Source: Ilex aquifolium (lineage: Eukaryota; Streptophyta; Magnoliopsida; Aquifoliales; Aquifoliaceae). From it: a stretch of 64,000 nt of DNA. The position numbers were made by a program, and so were the translations under genes. The notes beneath the pieces are model-generated. The model was not told the DNA's origin. It made no database searches and saw nothing but the letters and a program-made list of their open reading frames with translations. This document shows positions 53,817-64,000 of this stretch, piece by piece. Within the stretch, counting starts at the first letter, position 1. Each line of letters begins with the position of its first letter. The stretch lies in the NCBI GenBank assembly GCA_951799425.1, contig OX637405.1, positions 30,525,135 through 30,589,134 of the forward strand, given 5' to 3'.

Positions 53817-54833
53817 TTTTCTAACTACTTTATTATATAGATAACTAAATAAATATATACATATATACATAAACTAACATGTTTAGCGGAGGCAGGGAGA
53901 GGTAACTGTCAGTCCATCCTTGCCTCTATCCCCACACGGGTTTATACGGGTATCCCTATATACGTCCACTGTCCAATACATATAGTCTATTATCGGTCTA
54001 AACAGGATGGGTTTGGACGAATTCCCTTTTCTATCCGGTCTACTGTCATCCCTATCAACCAACCACATTTTTTGTCGCCCAAGAAACTTGAATTATTAAC
54101 CTCAAAAAGATAAAATATTTACAAGATAAGGGATACAATGAACCAAAACCCTTAATTACTCAATTAAGTGCTCATTTAAAAACAGTGGCATCAATGATAC
54201 CAGCTAAAAGTGCGGAAGGATCTAACGGATCAAGGGCCTACAGATTAATTGCCTTGCAACTGTCTAGGTTGGTCTAGATTGTAGGGATGCAAATTGAGTG
54301 GTGTTTGGACAGTGTCATTTTCGTTTTGCATCAAGTACCAATAGACTCCGATCCTCTTCGATTAATTAATCTTGTCAAATATCTTAATATTTATCTAATT
54401 TATAGATTAATCTCCTTATATTTAGTGTGGAGAACACAATGTATGAATATTCTTTTTTCATTCAATTAAATTATCATACATAAATCTCTATGAAGTAAAA
54501 AAATCATTTTCATCCATATGATACCAAAATAAAGTTTTTTTTTTAAAATTTTCTTAGAATTCATTCAATACTTGTTACAAAAACGAAAAATTAGACATTT
54601 TTATTAGACAATACCAGTAACACGGTTTCTGGCGTCAAAATCAAGTTATTCAAGTTTGATACTATTTTAATACATTTATTATTCATTAACAAAATATGGT
54701 ATAATAAATTATTAATTAATCTTAACTTATTAATTTTTTAGCAATACTATTAGGAGCTAATTTACTGATCTAATTCACTATAGTCATTAGATTAATTGTA
54801 ATCTAATCAAATATTGAAATTTGGTGTTAATCC

Positions 54834-55636
54834 TGATGATGCACAAATCGGTATTGCGCAAGATCAACAGTCAAGTATATAAACGAGTGCAATTAATAGA
54901 CAATAATGATAGATCAATGAAAAAACAGTAAATAATAGCGAACACAAAAATATATAGTGGTTTGGTCCGGTTAACCTACTCCACTCTCGGAAACGGCAGC
55001 GGTGGCCGAAAGTCTTTATTGATGAATAAAGTAACCGGGAAAAGTATACTCCGGCAGTATTACAATGCTTTGGGAGAGATGAACAATGTGTGTAGAGAGG
55101 TGTAGTGTGTGTAGGGATCTCAAATTATAGAGGTCTCAAGGTCCTTGGACATGCCCTCTATGTGGAGAGGGCTTACATTATATAGGTATGGTGAGACGGT
55201 GAGTTGAAGCTGTCACCACTATTTTGGTAAGTACAATTAAGGTAGGACTCTACCACTTTGGTAAGTATAATCATTGTAGGGCTAGATCTTTGTGCGTATC
55301 CCGATATTCTCTCCTTCGTGCTCCTATTCTGTCGGGGGAGAATCCTGAGCTGGACTGGACTTGAGCTGGAGTGACAAAGTCAAGAGGGCGAAGGAGGAAC
55401 AAGAGGAACATGGGTCAGCCCTTGGGTGGCGCCCCCTTGGGCGGCGCCTAGGCTTGGGTGACCCTTGGGCGGCGCCCCTTAGTGCTCCCTTAGGCGTTGG
55501 CTCCTTGGTGCTTTGGGCGTTGGCTTCTTGATTTCTTTTGGACATGGCGAGTTGGGCTCCTTTCTTGATACTTATGATTTGGGCCCCTCTTAGTCTATTT
55601 TTATTGGGTCTAGCCTAGTTAAATTCGGGCTCATCA
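54834..55636. mobile_element. Solo LTR
   Basis: Starts tgatgatgcac and ends gggctcatca, giving TGATGA...TCATCA termini. Flanks aatcc (54829-54833) and aatct (55637-55641) match 4/5. Shares with 61100-61682 the phrases tatatagtggttt.gtccgg, acggcagcggtggccg and tctttattgatgaataaagt. No internal domain or second LTR is present. A 73-codon minus-strand frame within it is GC-rich repeat translation. Confidence 0.65.
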
Positions 55637-55744
55637 AATCTAACAATTAAAATAAAATCACATCATTAGGTTAACATATTAGAGCAAAATTTTAGGTCCC
55701 AATAGCACTACTCTTAATTTTTTGTACAGTTCTCAGTTTAGGAA

Positions 55745-56056
55745 AAATGACCCTTAAACAATAACCATTTTTCACTTTGCCAACTCAATTATTATATTTT
55801 TTATATTGCACTCTTCATATTATCTCAACTATTAACATTCATTACATATTTACTTGAATATTATTTTATTTTATCACCTAAACTATTTAATTTTTTTTAA
55901 TTTGTCCTGATACGTTAGTAATTTTTGTTCAAAAAGATAACGAATGTTTGCGATTCAGAGTAGTAGTTGAGGGCACAATGTAAAATAATTAATAGTTAAA
56001 AGGACAATATTAAAAAAAATCATAGTTGAGAGAGTCAAAATATAATTTACCCAAAA
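55745..56056. mobile_element. Probable MITE
   Basis: Weak inverted repeats: the right end, reverse complement, begins gggtaaattatattttgac, very like the TIR of the Mutator-like MITE at 1765-2294. The left end around 55749 is more diverged. A TSD was not found. Confidence 0.4.
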
Positions 56057-56473
56057 AAAACAAAAAATAGCTCACTGCCTCCAAAACCTGGCTTGACCTT
56101 GTGCGGGTGCATTATATGTACGGCCTCACTCGGCCTATTTGATCCTTGATCGGGTCAAACGCTATTGATGATTGGGTCACAATCGAATCTAGGTTTCTTC
56201 GCTAAAGGGATGAGATCAAGAGAAATTAAGAGTTTTGAGTTTGACAAGCTTTGGACTCTCTTTCTTCTTCGCTTGGTTTATTCCGAAAATTGCAGACATA
56301 TAAGGGCATCTCCACCTACCTCTTTTTCCTTAGTGCTCATCGCCTGCATGACTTTTTCTTTGCAAACACAGTTACACAGCTGTTTCTTTGTTGTTCCTAC
56401 CTCTATAACCCTCCTGAGAGCGTCATTGTTCAGTGCCCGGAAGGGTTGCTGACTTGCAGTTGTCAGTATCAAA

Positions 56474-58691
56474 ATGGGTTCGAGTCGCGCTGATGGCTCG
56501 GGAAAGGATCGGTTGAAGTGGACACAAGAGTTGCATGATCTTTTTGAGAAGGCAGTGAATCAACTTGGAGGGCCAGATAGTAAGTAGAGTAGTGTGATAA
56601 AAGTGGTGCAATTTAGCGTGCATGAATTAGTTTGCATGGTTTCTTTCGAGTGCCTTTGTTGCTCATGTCTCTTGTGGTTTAATGTAGTTCGGAAAGATTA
56701 TGTTTGATGGTTTGTTTTTGATGTTTATGTGTGTGGTTTTAGGGGCTACACCAAAAGGTATCTTGAAGGCTATGGGCATTGCTGGACTAACCATTTACCA
56801 TGTCAAAAGCCACTTACAGGTTCCCCCCTCTCTCTCCATCTCTCTCACACACAGGGTGTCAAAATTCGACACTGAGTTGGTAAAACGACACGAAATTAGA
56901 GGACTTGATTTTTTCATAAGTCACCTGTTTAGTAAATAACACGATTAATAAACAAATCACATATGAGTGAAATCAATTAGAAGAAATACACGACATGATT
57001 CATTTATATATCAATTATACAAAGTTTATACAGGACATGAACTCGATGTTAGACTAATAAATGAGGATTTTTGTTTAACACGAACCCGCTAAGACTCGAT
57101 ACAAACTTAACTCACTTGACACGATTAACAAACCTCCACACTATGAATCCACTGTAATTGATCTCTCTTTGCAAGAGATATGAATTTGTTTTTGCTTTTT
57201 GAAGTGTTTAAAAATCCATTAGATGGTTATGCCAAAGTCTCTAAGTTGTGGTATGAGTTTTATTTATTGGATTTTCTTCTTCCAGAAATACAGGATGTCA
57301 AAATTTATTCCAGAATCGTCCACTAGTAAGTTTAAATCTCCTTTATTGGAAGATCTTACCCTTTGATGTTCTTTGATAATAATTTTTTTTTCGATTATTT
57401 TTTGAAATATGCAGGAGGCAAGTTTGAAAGAAGAAGCATCTCAGAAATTCTGCCCAACTTCAGCACCACATCGTGAGTTGCTGCTTTTTTCCTTGATTAA
57501 TTTCCCAAGATTCTGATGCAGGAAAGCGGGTAAAAATATGAATACAATGAACGAAAAGTGGATAATAAAATTATACTGTTGATTTGTGTACAAATACCGA
57601 CTTAGATTCCTATTCTAGAGCTGTTGATTCACAAAAATACCAGTTGTACATAGTTCAATCAATCTATTAATTCTTATAAATACTAGAATAATTGAAAAAA
57701 AGAGAGACAAGCCTCTTCTATAATATTATTCATCCAACGCTCCTTTTGCTCTAAGGCTTACAAGAGTTTATATAATAGTAGAAACCCTAAAACCAATTAA
57801 GAAAATAGAATCTAAATTAAATTAGGAAATTAAATAAGATAAAATCCTAAATGAATCAAAAAAAATAAAATAAAATAATGTTCTATACAATCTTCTAAAA
57901 TTTTCTAATTGAACGGGATTAATCACATTCAAATACAATACCAAAATTATCGTCACCCATACTGTATCAGATTCCTTAGAACATTTAATTGGTTTTCAAT
58001 ATTTCCTTTCGTAAACTTACTCTCGCGATAATTCGTGTACATTTTTGTAGGGGTGCTCAGCTCAACGAAGCACTTCAAATGCAAATGGAAGTGCAAAGAC
58101 GCTTGAGTGATCAATTTGAGGTATATCAATGTATTTTTTTACATGACAATGCTGATGTGGTATAACCGTTACACCTAATATTTACTTCGATTAACGGAAA
58201 TTAGGGTGTTGACCCTTAGAAGACAAAAGTTGAACATTGTTCTATAATAAGCACATTTTTCATCCTTGAAGGTTCAAAAGAGCTTGAAACTTAAAATTGA
58301 AGCCCAAGGAAAGTTCCTAGACAAAATTGCAGAGGAATTTAAAACCCGGCCAAACATCACAAATCCTAGCAGGCCTTTCTCTCCTCTATCACTTCCTTCC
58401 CTTTGCGATGATTCTGAATCAAATATGAAGGAATTTGAATCCGACTCTGAGGCTGACAAGAACGAAATACGTTGTGAAGAACTTCGAGCTACAAAGAGGC
58501 TTAGGGTGGAGGAAAATATTCTGCAACAAAGATATAAACTCGCTTCACCCGACTCAGGATCTTATAATCCAAACTTGGTTCTGTCAAAAGGAGGGAATTA
58601 TCCTTATTCTGCCCATGAAATCAGCTTTCCATGGAGTGTTTCAGCCTGTCAATCGCCTCTACTGCCAGCTTCATATGGTTCTTATAATTAG
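56474..58691 (+). CDS. MYB-CC (PHR1-like) transcription factor
   Basis: GARP-type single-MYB regulator of the family that includes PHR1, the phosphate-starvation factor. Six exons: 56474-56579, 56743-56819, 57286-57325, 57415-57472, 58051-58120, 58272-58691, giving 256 residues. The MYB domain (about 12-66) reads RLKWTQELHDLFEKAVNQLG, then TPKGILKAMGIAGLTIYHVK and SHLQKYR, the family hallmark. The coiled-coil CC domain (about 95-140) reads QLNEALQMQMEVQRRLSDQF and KSLKLKIEAQGKFLDKIAEE and mediates dimerisation. The C-terminus is variable and Ser-rich. The chosen ATG has no in-frame alternative before the MYB domain. Intron 4 carries a solo LTR; intron 2 carries a repeat with ttcgacac/acacga words. 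Role in phosphate response is a family inference; the short length fits the PHL subgroup rather than PHR1 itself. Confidence 0.9.
56850..57145. repeat. Word-array repeat in MYB-CC intron 2
   Basis: Begins cagggtgtcaaaattcgaca and ends near taacaaacctccacac. Copies of a (g/t)acacga word occur on both strands. It resembles a decayed hAT-like MITE; no TSD was seen. Confidence 0.45.
57514..57969. mobile_element. Solo LTR in MYB-CC intron 4
   Basis: Starts tgatgcaggaaagcggg and ends catactgtatca. It is flanked by a perfect 5-bp duplication gattc (57509-57513 and 57970-57974). 456 bp. No retrotransposon gene or second LTR is present, so recombination between LTRs has probably removed the interior. 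Confidence 0.75.
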
Positions 58692-59005
58692 AATGGAATT
58701 TTACTCAAATAAAGTGACATTGTTGTGGGATTGCCTATGGCAATTCTACTATATGTAGTAGAAGATTGGGTGGTGTGTATTGGTCATACTGTATTCTAAA
58801 TGTGTCTAGACTCATTATTATAGTGTATTGTATTGATAATAAGAATATGACCATATCCATCTTGATCAGTAAGCACAGATCATATATATATGTGATTTGT
58901 ACTTGGTCTTCAAGATGGGATTGCTTTGTGCTTCTCATGGTCTTTGATATCGAGCTTTTTTCTAATGTATTTTCATCAAAATTTGGGTAGTTAATTACCA
59001 AAAAA

Positions 59006-59352
59006 TGTTGGATCAGAAGTTAACAAGCCGTGAACTCTGGTTGAAATTTGAAGTTATGGGTGCTAAGGTGATGCAGCGGAACAAGGAACATAAAGAAAAA
59101 TATCGTTTTTAAGTGTATAGAACAAAAATATTCTGAATTTACGGAGAAAGGAATAAGAGAAATATATCTGAAATTGTATATTATTCAATGCCTAATTCGT
59201 ATTACATAAAAGAATATATATAGAACGGCCAAAACCCTAATCGTCCACATAATAAAAGAAAAATTCTTAATTATACGAAAATTACCAAAAATGAAAAATT
59301 GTAATCTAACTATTTAATATAAAAGCACATGTCATCTAGATTCTAACAACAC
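59006..59352. mobile_element. Possible solo LTR remnant
   Basis: tgttggatcagaag at 59006 and ttctaaca at 59345-59352 would fit TGTT...AACA termini. Alternatively an LTR begins tgatgcagcggaac at 59070. Composition resembles the LTR at 57514. Flanks do not match, so boundaries are uncertain. Confidence 0.35.
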
Positions 59353-60427
59353 TGATGACGCTGAATTCAAAATCTCCCATGATTTATTATCAATTTCTGA
59401 ATTTTTTTTAAAACGACAAAAACGAGGTTTTGAAGGCCTAAACGATGAAATTCAACCCAAAACTTAAAGGAGTTCATGGTAAAGTCATGAGTTTTGATAG
59501 TTGGCCCGAGCCGAATCAAACGTCACTGATCTCAATTAATTTTAAGTCCGACTCATTTTCTCAATACTATCACTTTTTGACTTTTAAGTCTTGAACGTGC
59601 GACGGTTTTCCTTCTTTAAGTAATCAGCTGGCACCTATTTTACATCATAATGGCATTTAACTTGATGCAAAGTGAAAAGAGGAGCTTATATATTGATGCT
59701 TTCCATTAAAGTTATGATACTGATCTGCCGTCTATTAACAAACTTTTGTTGGCTTTTTTTTTTTTTTTTCTTACCAGTGCATAAAGCCAAGGGGAGCCTA
59801 TGCCTTTTATACTATCTATTTATATCGTGGGAGTTCATTATCTACGCCAAATGTCGATCCCATTTTGGCCAAGAGTTACATAAAATACCGAACTAATGCC
59901 TTATCAAACACAATTTTACTTTCCAAGGCTCTCACGGGCAAGTGTAAATGATACCAGACAGTTTCCAACCATCTTTGTTTATGAGACCAAGGCGAGCTTC
60001 TAATAAACGAGAGAGAAGTTCACATCTTTAGGGTCGGTCGTAGCTGTATCTATATCCTAATGTGTATTGCTTACATTTTTGATTTTATTTTCAATTCGAA
60101 ATTCATACTACAATCTCAAAGACGAGGAGAGCACAAAGGGAGCTAGGGAATAACAAGAGCAATGGAGAACCAAGTTGATAAGAAGACTCACTATAAAGAA
60201 CGACTGAATGACAATTATCAAAACTTTTCGTGACTTGCAAATAAAAGATAAGTAATTAATGACTGATGATGCTCAAAGCCTTCAATTAATGAACTGTAAG
60301 ATTTGATGGTAGCCAGGGAGTATTAGTCGTTGTAGATAGGATTGATAATCAAGCCGAGTTTTGTGAGTCAAGTCTGTTGAACTTGTTTTTTCAGTGTGTT
60401 AGTAATGAGGGGGAAGGTTCACCAGAT

Positions 60428-60733
60428 TAAGAGGAGAGGTAGCTTGGACAAAGTCTTCTAGATTTCTACGTTATTGAAACTGCCAATTACAAAGGTTCTC
60501 TACACTAGGAGGAGAGATAGTTTGGACAAAAAGTCTGCTACCTTATTGAAACTGCCAATTACAAAGGTTCTCTACACTAAGGGAGGAGAGATAGTTTGGA
60601 CAAAATCTGCTACTTTATTGAAACTGCCAATTAGAACGTAGTTAAAAGCTTTAGAATTGTCTCCAGATTAATAGTAGAGGTAGCTTGGACAAATAGTCTG
60701 CTTCCTTTCTACTGTACTGCCGATTACTATAAA
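60428..60733 (+). repeat. Tandem repeat, ~75-85 bp unit, about 3.7 copies
   Basis: Units share gaggagagatagtttggaca, then agtctgctacc(t/a)ttattgaaactgccaattacaaaggttctctacacta. Copies begin near 60428, 60508, 60581 and, diverged, 60664. The second and third are nearly identical, so part of the expansion is recent. Confidence 0.8.
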
Positions 60734-61099
60734 TAAATAGTCTGGTCCCTCTCTCTCTCTCTCTCACGCACACACACATTCACACTCAGACACACACATA
60801 AAACAGAAGCAGATCCAATACCCACGGCTGAAACCCACAACCACTGCTAAAAACCTAACAACACTGTGTGTGTTTGCGACTGAGAGAGAGAGGGAGAGAG
60901 GAAGACGGAGGTTCTACAGAACAAAGGTGATTCTGTGTTTGGGTGGTGATTCAGGACTGAGTATTCTATCTATATCTATACTTTTTTTTTTTTTTTGTGT
61001 GCTACAAGTTGTGGAGATTTATGCAGACTACTCAAGATCGGCTGGACATAAATGGAGGTCCTATGCAAAAACTTTAAATGGGCCCTTTTAAAATTTAAA

Positions 61100-61682
61100 T
61101 AATGTCGTGCAAGATTAACAGTCGAGTGTGTGATAAGGTGTAATTAATGGACAATAGATAAAGTAATCAATGACAATAATATAAATATTGAGTCAACAGA
61201 TAGATATATAGTGGTTCAGTCCGGGTGATTTACTCTACTCTGAGAAACAGCAACGGTGGCCGGGAGGGTCTTTATTGATGAATAAAGTAAGAGAGAGAAA
61301 ACTCCGAGAGAGATGTGCTCCGGGAGAGGTACATTAGCTAGGCATTGTGAGAGATATAGAGGAAAGAAAGTGTGTAGAGAGATATAGATGTGTAGTCTCA
61401 TGTGAAGAGAACTTACAATTTATAGGCATTGTGAGGCGGTGACGTGAATGTGAGGGTAATAATTCTTCGGGGAGGATAGTTACAAAAGGTAAGTACAATT
61501 ATGATAACCTTGATCTTCGAGAATATGTATCCCGATGATCTCTCTCCCACGTGCTCTTTTCTTCATGGACTCCTTGGATTTTGGACTGGGTCGGATTGAT
61601 GAACTAGACTTAGGCTGCCTTCCTAGTGGATCTTCACTTACTTGATTTACTGGGTCTAGCCCGGTTAGATTTGGGTTCATCA
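61100..61682. mobile_element. Solo LTR, same family as 54834-55636
   Basis: Parallels the other copy in order: gtgcaagattaacagtcgag, atatatagtggttcagtccg, agcaacggtggccgggag, tctttattgatgaataaagt, then cccggttagatttgggttca and tca. Flanks ttaaa and ataaa match 4/5. It is shorter by about 220 bp through internal deletions. Confidence 0.6.
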
Positions 61683-62637
61683 ATAAATATATTATATAAT
61701 TAATATTTTTTTAAAAATCATTCTTGTTGCTTTTTATGACACAAATTTAGTGATTTAATTTTTACATTCAAGTTTCATTAATTTTGAAAAACTTCTTTCA
61801 ACAGAAGTATTTATTACGAGTATTGTCAATACTATTTTATAAGCAATGCATGCATTTAGAAAAGAATATAACCTTTTGATATAACATAATATTTCTATTG
61901 GAGTGTTGCAATCTAACTTAATAACTTAATATTTTTTATATAACTTAATAAATCCAATCCATCGATATCGAAAAATTGGTCATGTTTTAAGAAGTTATCA
62001 AGGTTAAAACAATATTTTTTTAAACTCTCATCATCTAATAATTTTAATTTTTTAAAACTAAATAAGGAATTAAAAATATTTTAATATGATTTAAATTCTT
62101 TAAATCTATTTTCAATTGAAGAAATAACTTGACATATTATATATAAAAAATAATTATTTCTAAAAGATGTTTTAAGAGAAGAGAATAGATCCGTAGGTGG
62201 GTAATTTAATATTTTTTTTGTTTGTGTACAATAAGAATTGTAGAGAGGATGAAATTTTTTTCTGTGTAAAGAGTACAATAGGTTCAATGGGAGAGAGAGA
62301 GAGAGAGAGAGAGAATTTCCTGTCACGATGTAGGTATTAATTGTGTTCCGTGGTAAAAATTGGACAAGAGAGAGTTTCTTAAAAGCCAAAGAAAATAAAA
62401 TATCGATTAAAAAAAAAAGATAATTGAATTTTTTTTTTGATATATGTTTAATTAGCCTTATACAGACTAAATTTTTTGAGTCATATATAATATTAATTCT
62501 CAAAAACTATAACATTATTTGAGACTCTTTTTTTGGGGGGCCCTATGCAAACATTTAAGTTACCTACCTATTGAGTCGGCCTAGGACTACTCTCTTGAGT
62601 TTAGCTACTGACCACCGTGACTCTATATATATATCTA

Positions 62638-63353
62638 TCTATACTACTTATAAATATTAGCATTTGTGAAAAAAAAATTAATTTCTTATTTTATCTCTAA
62701 TTATTATTTTAAAGTCAATTATACCCATATATTTACTTTAATCAATTTTTTTATTTTTTATATCTATTTAACTTTTAAATTCTTTTGAACTCTTTTAATA
62801 GTATTTGAGTTTTAAATTCTTTTGGTTCTTTTGAGCTCATTTATTAGTAATATACTTACATACAATTTTCTACGAGGTCTATATTTATACGAAAAAATAA
62901 AGTTCAATCTATATTCTATTATTATATATATGTAGTTTTCAGAGTAAATTTTACGGTCAAATATATGCCATATTTAATTTTTTGATACACAACTTTATCA
63001 TAATATTATAATATAAATAATAGTATTACAATTTAATCAATCTCTTTGAAAAAAAATAATAAATTTATAATATACTTAGATATAAAAATACTCAAAAATA
63101 AAAATCTTACAATGAAGTTTTATTATAAACAAAAGAGAAAATGGCTGAAAGAGTCGGTGAGATATCTAAAAAATGACAAATTAGTTAAAAAGAGAGGTAG
63201 AATATATCTATAATTAGGTTTAATAATAATTAAAATAAGAATTAATTATTTGACATGTAATTTATTATTCAATTTAATTAAAAATATAATTATATTTTTA
63301 TGTAAAATATTATTTGAATATATTCAGGTGCAACACACATCATGCATGCTAGT
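62638..63353 (+). mobile_element. Possible non-autonomous Helitron
   Basis: 5' end tctatactacttataaa after an A and 3' end catgcatgctagt (CTRRT type), with gtgcaacacac upstream that looks like a decayed terminal hairpin. The interior is very AT-rich and has no Rep/helicase. The 3' flank is A rather than the expected T, and the hairpin is imperfect. Confidence 0.4.
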
Positions 63354-63763
63354 AATGTACCAAAAGAGCAATGCTATTAGAATATAATTTGGGGACATAA
63401 TGGTATGAACATTAAGGTAGCATTTGATAACCTGGGTGTTTTTTTTTTCGTTTTTTTTTATTTTATAGCTAAAAAAACAAAAAAAGTGTTTGGTGAATAT
63501 TTTTATTTTTTATTTTTAACTCCTCCGTTTTAAAAATAAGGCTAAAATATGGAAACATCCAAAAAAATAAAATAAAATAAAATAAACGCGCGGATCTAAA
63601 AGGGGATTTAATGAGATCTTGATTTCTATCCCCCTTAACAACAAAAAATTAATTTTCTTAGTTGAGTATATAAAAAGCCCCCTTCACTTCATTTTTTTTT
63701 TTCCAGATCTCCTCCTCCCCCCCCCCTCTCTCTCTCTCTCTCTCAACCTTCTCTGTTTTGGTG

Positions 63764-64000
63764 GTGATGATGGGTTTTGGGGGGGTGGTGCTGGGTGGTG
63801 CTGGGTTTCAGGGGATGAGGGTGGGTTTCGAGGATGGGGATGGGTTTCGGTGATGGTGGATTTCAAGGGATGGGGGTGGGTTTCATGGATGAGGGGGTGG
63901 CTTTTCAGGGGGTGGTGGTGTGTTTCGGGGATGGTGGTAGGGTTGGGTGGTGCTGGGTTTCAGGGGATGAGAGTGGGTTTCGGGGATGGGGGTGGGTTTC
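63764..64000. repeat. G-rich minisatellite, cut by window edge
   Basis: Irregular tandem units of gggtttc(a/g)rggatgrgggt, alternating with ggtggtgctgggt, downstream of a tatataaaaag box (63666) and a CT tract (63730-63744). Runs of four or more G are frequent on this strand. Frames contain stops, so no protein is claimed. Confidence 0.75.

Larger units (their letters stand above)
50903..56473. other. Intergenic region between Alfin-like and MYB-CC genes
   Basis: Contains the Alfin 3' UTR, a large palindromic element (51352-51974), a C14 tract at 52232-52245, AT-rich DNA with two-copy direct repeats (52934-53310; 53398-53816), a solo LTR (54834-55636), a MITE-like inverted repeat (55745-56056) and the MYB-CC leader. 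No additional gene is seen. Confidence 0.6.
58692..64000. other. Gene-poor right end
   Basis: After the MYB-CC 3' UTR no further gene is recognised. The stretch holds an LTR-like piece (59070-59350), a tandem repeat (60428-60733), a solo LTR (61100-61682), a possible Helitron (62638-63353) and a G-rich minisatellite running off the window (63764-64000). The remainder is AT-rich DNA with short random frames. Confidence 0.6.

Noticed and set aside
55324-55545. 73-codon minus-strand frame rich in Pro and Arg
   Set aside because: Arises from repeated gggcggcgccc units of the solo LTR at 54834-55636.
56165-56473. 95- and 80-codon frames before the MYB-CC start
   Set aside because: Overlapping different frames in a pyrimidine-rich leader; not continuous with the MYB domain.

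Overview
The window is nuclear DNA of a flowering plant, most likely a eudicot. It is AT-rich, genes have many GT-AG introns, CT/GA-rich tracts lie beside start codons, every protein recognised belongs to a plant family, and introns and intergenic DNA are full of plant-type MITEs, SINEs, LINE remnants and solo LTRs. The species cannot be named from the sequence alone.

Seven protein-coding genes can be assembled exon by exon, six of them complete. Left to right: (1) 1599-6606 +, the 3' two thirds of a phosphoinositide-specific phospholipase C (end of the X domain, Y and C2); the N-terminal exon lies off the left edge. (2) 8146-9916 -, a small plastid-type rhodanese-domain protein in two exons. 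(3) 12392-30936 +, a 27-exon symplekin/Pta1-like gene (ESP4 type, 1336 aa), the scaffold of the mRNA 3'-end cleavage and polyadenylation machinery, with one GC-AG intron. (4) 32447-35448 -, a six-exon SCP-like phosphatase with DLDET chemistry. (5) 36639-41956 +, a type II DnaJ/Hsp40 co-chaperone in three exons. (6) 48129-50902 +, an Alfin-like PHD-finger histone reader in five exons. (7) 56474-58691 +, a PHR1-like MYB-CC transcription factor in six exons. PLC/rhodanese and symplekin/phosphatase are convergent pairs; phosphatase/DnaJ are divergent across about 1.2 kb.

The genes do not form a pathway cluster. The one functional echo is the scaffold symplekin beside a CTD-phosphatase-like gene, probably chance.

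The rest is mobile-element landscape, unusually legible because many insertions keep target-site duplications (TSDs). Examples are Mutator-like MITEs with 9-bp TSDs in PLC introns; hAT-like elements whose termini are arrays of short palindromic words; a Tourist-like MITE split by a nested solo LTR; SINEs and RTE-type LINE tails in introns; a decayed LINE between two direct repeats, one of which keeps the empty site of an insertion present in the other; and solo LTRs near and inside the MYB-CC gene. The most unusual object is at 524-879: a dimeric poly(A)-tailed retroposon with a 13-bp TSD, each half carrying a plant snRNA-type promoter (USE plus TATA at U6-like spacing). No CRISPR array, prokaryotic operon or obviously new multi-gene system is present.
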